Assembly (NCBI GenBank): GCA_036520135.1
Contig: DATDKF010000107.1
Coordinates: 1 to 9,241, forward strand
Length of the DNA stretch: 9,241 nucleotides
Direction of reading: 5' to 3'
DNA from: DASSUW01 sp036520135
GTDB lineage: Bacteria > Actinomycetota > Thermoleophilia > Solirubrobacterales > Solirubrobacteraceae
Part shown: in pieces, positions 6,893 to 9,241 of the stretch
Layout: each line of letters begins with the position of its first letter
How positions within the stretch are numbered: position 1 is the stretch's first letter
Notes under the pieces: generated by a model
The model's database searches: none
Seen by the model: only the letters and a program-made list of their open reading frames with translations
What the model was told of the DNA's origin: nothing
Made by a program: the position numbers and the translations under genes

Positions 6893-7380
6893 AGCGCGGC
6901 GCCCTTCGCCTGGTTGCAGGGCGCGCAGAGGACCTGCAGGTTCTCGACCGTGGTGGCGCCGCCGAGCGCGACCGGGATCACGTGGTCGTACTGCAGGTCG
7001 AAGCGCGAGCCGCACTCGGCGCAGCGGCCGCCGTCGCGCTCGAACACGGCGAGGCGAACCTCGCGCGGTATCGGCCGGCGCGTGGGCGCGCGCTCGCCGG
7101 CCAGCGCCGCGTGCGCCCGCTCGAGCGTGCGGCGGGCGCGCCGCTCGCGGGCCCGCACGAGCGCGAGCACGTCGGCGCTCGTGAGCCCGTCGTCTGTGGC
7201 GTAGATCCGGGCCTCGAACGCCCAGTGGGCGCCGCCGAGCGCGACCGGCCACTCCCGCTGCTCCTCGCACAGCGCGCGGAAGCGGCCCCGCCGCCAGCGG
7301 GCGACGGGCGTGTCGCCGACCATCAGCACGTAGCCCGTCAGCCGACGGTCGAACCAGGCGTTCTTGACCTCGCGGAGCAT
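6889..7380 (-). CDS. HNH endonuclease domain protein with unassigned N-terminal region
   Basis: This is a 163-residue protein. Residues 104-163 are a compact HNH nuclease fold: a zinc pair Cys120/Cys123 in CAECGS, the catalytic-type motif YDHVIPVALGG with His133, Asn147 in TVENLQVL, and a second zinc pair Cys152/Cys155 in CAPCNQAKG. In the last motif Asn156 takes the place of the third H, which is common in this McrA-like group. Residues 1-60 are rich in Trp and Arg (NAWFDRRLTGYVLMVGDTP and WAFEARIYATDDG) and are not a domain I recognise. A charged helix (about 68-95) links the two parts. ATG 7380 is chosen because codon bias begins there and the upstream frame looks noncoding. It presumably nicks or cuts DNA, but the substrate is unknown. 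No partner methylase, toxin or phage gene is adjacent. A perfect inverted repeat overlaps the start codon. Confidence 0.82.
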   Translation of the reverse strand: MLREVKNAWFDRRLTGYVLMVGDTPVARWRRGRFRALCEEQREWPVALGGAHWAFEARIYATDDGLTSADVLALVRARERRARRTLERAHAALAGERAPTRRPIPREVRLAVFERDGGRCAECGSRFDLQYDHVIPVALGGATTVENLQVLCAPCNQAKGAAL

Positions 7381-7592
7381 CGTCCTGCGGACGCTAGGGC
7401 GCCCGCAGGACGATTCGCACGCGGTCTTGCAGGCGCCCGCGCCGCGTTCATGAACCCGTGGCCGTCGACCGGCGTCCAGCCCTGGCTTCGCGGCGCGATG
7501 GCGTGGACGATCTGCACCCTCGCCCAGCCCTCGTCGAAGCCCTCCGGGCTGTCCTCGATCACCGTGTGCGGCCGCGCAGCCCGAAGCGGCAC
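7338..7592 (-). CDS. Possible short ORF or gene remnant with coding-like codon bias
   Basis: This frame of 84 codons opens with GTG at 7592 (another GTG is at 7562) and ends at 7338, overlapping the HNH start by 43 bp in a different frame. From 7562 down to 7434, 42 of 43 codons end in G or C, a pattern expected of a translated sequence in this genome. The encoded stretch contains EDSPEGFDEGWARVQIVHAI and SQGWTPVDGHGFMN and has an ordinary amino-acid mix. After about 7434 the bias disappears. This suggests either a small gene or the 5' remnant of a decayed one. The GTG is only 11 bp from the divergent malic enzyme start, leaving little room for two promoters. I recognise no family. Confidence 0.25.
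   Translation of the reverse strand: MPLRAARPHTVIEDSPEGFDEGWARVQIVHAIAPRSQGWTPVDGHGFMNAARAPARPRANRPAGALASAGRCSARSRTPGSTVG
7379..7414. repeat. Perfect 12-bp inverted repeat at the HNH gene start
   Basis: ATCGTCCTGCGG (7379-7390) and CCGCAGGACGAT (7403-7414) are exact reverse complements around a 12-nt centre. The minus-strand centre contains TAGCGT, a TANNNT -10-like hexamer ending 10 nt before the HNH ATG. The right-hand arm on the HNH transcript includes the A and U of the start codon and the only AGGA near it. It could be an operator flanking the -10 or an RNA hairpin hiding the start site. There is no T-tract, so it is not a standard intrinsic terminator. Confidence 0.7.
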
Positions 7593-7603
7593 AATGGGGA
7601 GCC
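7590..7603 (+). promoter_or_regulatory. Putative start-proximal promoter or RBS of the malic enzyme gene
   Basis: CACAAT (7590-7595) is a near match to TANNNT and ends 8 nt before ATG 7604, the same gap as before the aminotransferase gene. GGGGAG (7596-7601) is purine-rich but only 2 nt from the ATG, which is too close for efficient Shine-Dalgarno pairing. A near-leaderless start is the simpler reading. Confidence 0.3.
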
Positions 7604-9075
<1,472 letters not shown>

Positions 9076-9079
<4 letters not shown>

Positions 9080-9241
9080 CCGACGTCCTGCACTTCACCG
9101 ACTCCGACGAGGCAAATGCGCTGCTCGCGCGCGAGCCGATGGCGCTGCTGATCGGGTTCGCGCTCGACCAGCAGGTCACCGTGCAGAAGGCGTTCTCCGG
9201 GCCGCTGGCGATCCAGGAGCGCGTCGGCACGCTGGAGCCGG
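9076..9241 (+). CDS. HhH-GPD superfamily DNA-repair protein, N-terminal part (cut by window end)
   Basis: Fifty-five codons are visible before the window ends. The sequence EANALLAREPMALLIGFALD followed by QQVTVQKAFSGP matches the opening of the small uncharacterised HhH-GPD family common in actinobacteria (typically DxxADALLxxDPLALLIGMLLDQQ then EKAFxGP). The family belongs to the helix-hairpin-helix base-excision glycosylase superfamily, but the catalytic Asp and the hairpin would lie downstream of the window, so activity cannot be judged. The start overlaps the malic enzyme stop by 4 bp, and a GGAGG is well placed upstream. Pairing a repair-type gene with a central metabolic enzyme is probably simple genomic packing. 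Confidence 0.75.

Noticed and set aside
5162..7270. A 702-codon open frame on the minus strand opposite the GH15 gene.
   Set aside because: It is a low-complexity Arg/Ala/Val shadow with no motif. The plus strand carries a complete GH15 enzyme with catalytic signatures and a signal peptide.
6889..7380. A restriction-modification, toxin-antitoxin or other defence island around the HNH gene.
   Set aside because: No methyltransferase, antitoxin, helicase, integrase or phage gene is adjacent. The neighbours are a secreted glucosidase and a malic enzyme.
7379..7414. The inverted repeat as a rho-independent terminator.
   Set aside because: There is no T-run after either arm, and it lies at a gene start between divergent genes, not at a gene end.

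Overview
The window is very GC-rich, and almost every codon in the real genes ends in G or C. Together with short leaders and TANNNT boxes a few bases before several ATGs, this points to a high-GC actinobacterium. The gene content and protein style would suit the Thermoleophilia (Solirubrobacter/Conexibacter type), but that placement is an inference from general resemblance. I see no rRNA, tRNA, CRISPR array, insertion sequence, integrase or phage gene. This looks like ordinary chromosomal housekeeping and catabolic territory, densely packed with frequent strand switches.

Layout: 2-82 (+) is the tail of an unidentified gene. 79-480 (-) encodes a glyoxalase I of the GloA type. A 290-bp divergent gap (481-770) holds two similar, outward-facing, leaderless-type promoters and perhaps a small ORF. 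771-1745 (+) is a ROK-family glucokinase-type sugar kinase. 3516-4682 (-) is a class I PLP aminotransferase, translationally coupled by a GTGA overlap to 1732-3519 (-), a secreted M14 zinc carboxypeptidase with a C-terminal beta-sandwich domain. 4739-6892 (+) is a secreted GH15 glucoamylase/glucodextranase-type enzyme. 6889-7380 (-) is a small HNH nuclease with an unfamiliar N-terminal part. The 7381-7603 gap holds a perfect 12-bp inverted repeat touching the HNH start codon and a stretch with coding-like codon bias. 7604-9079 (+) is an ACT-domain malic enzyme, coupled by ATGA to the start of an HhH-GPD DNA-repair family gene (9076 onward, cut by the window end).

How the genes fit: the secreted GH15 enzyme would release glucose from alpha-glucans, the ROK kinase would phosphorylate it, GloA would deal with methylglyoxal from glycolytic overflow, and the malic enzyme would produce pyruvate and reducing equivalents. 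The secreted carboxypeptidase would free amino acids that the coupled aminotransferase could process. This linkage is inferred; the genes are not one operon.

I found no convincing novel multi-gene system. The best leads are regulatory: the twin promoters flanking the gloA/ROK gap, the palindrome at the HNH start, and the three convergent gene pairs whose ends all overlap at CTAG sites.
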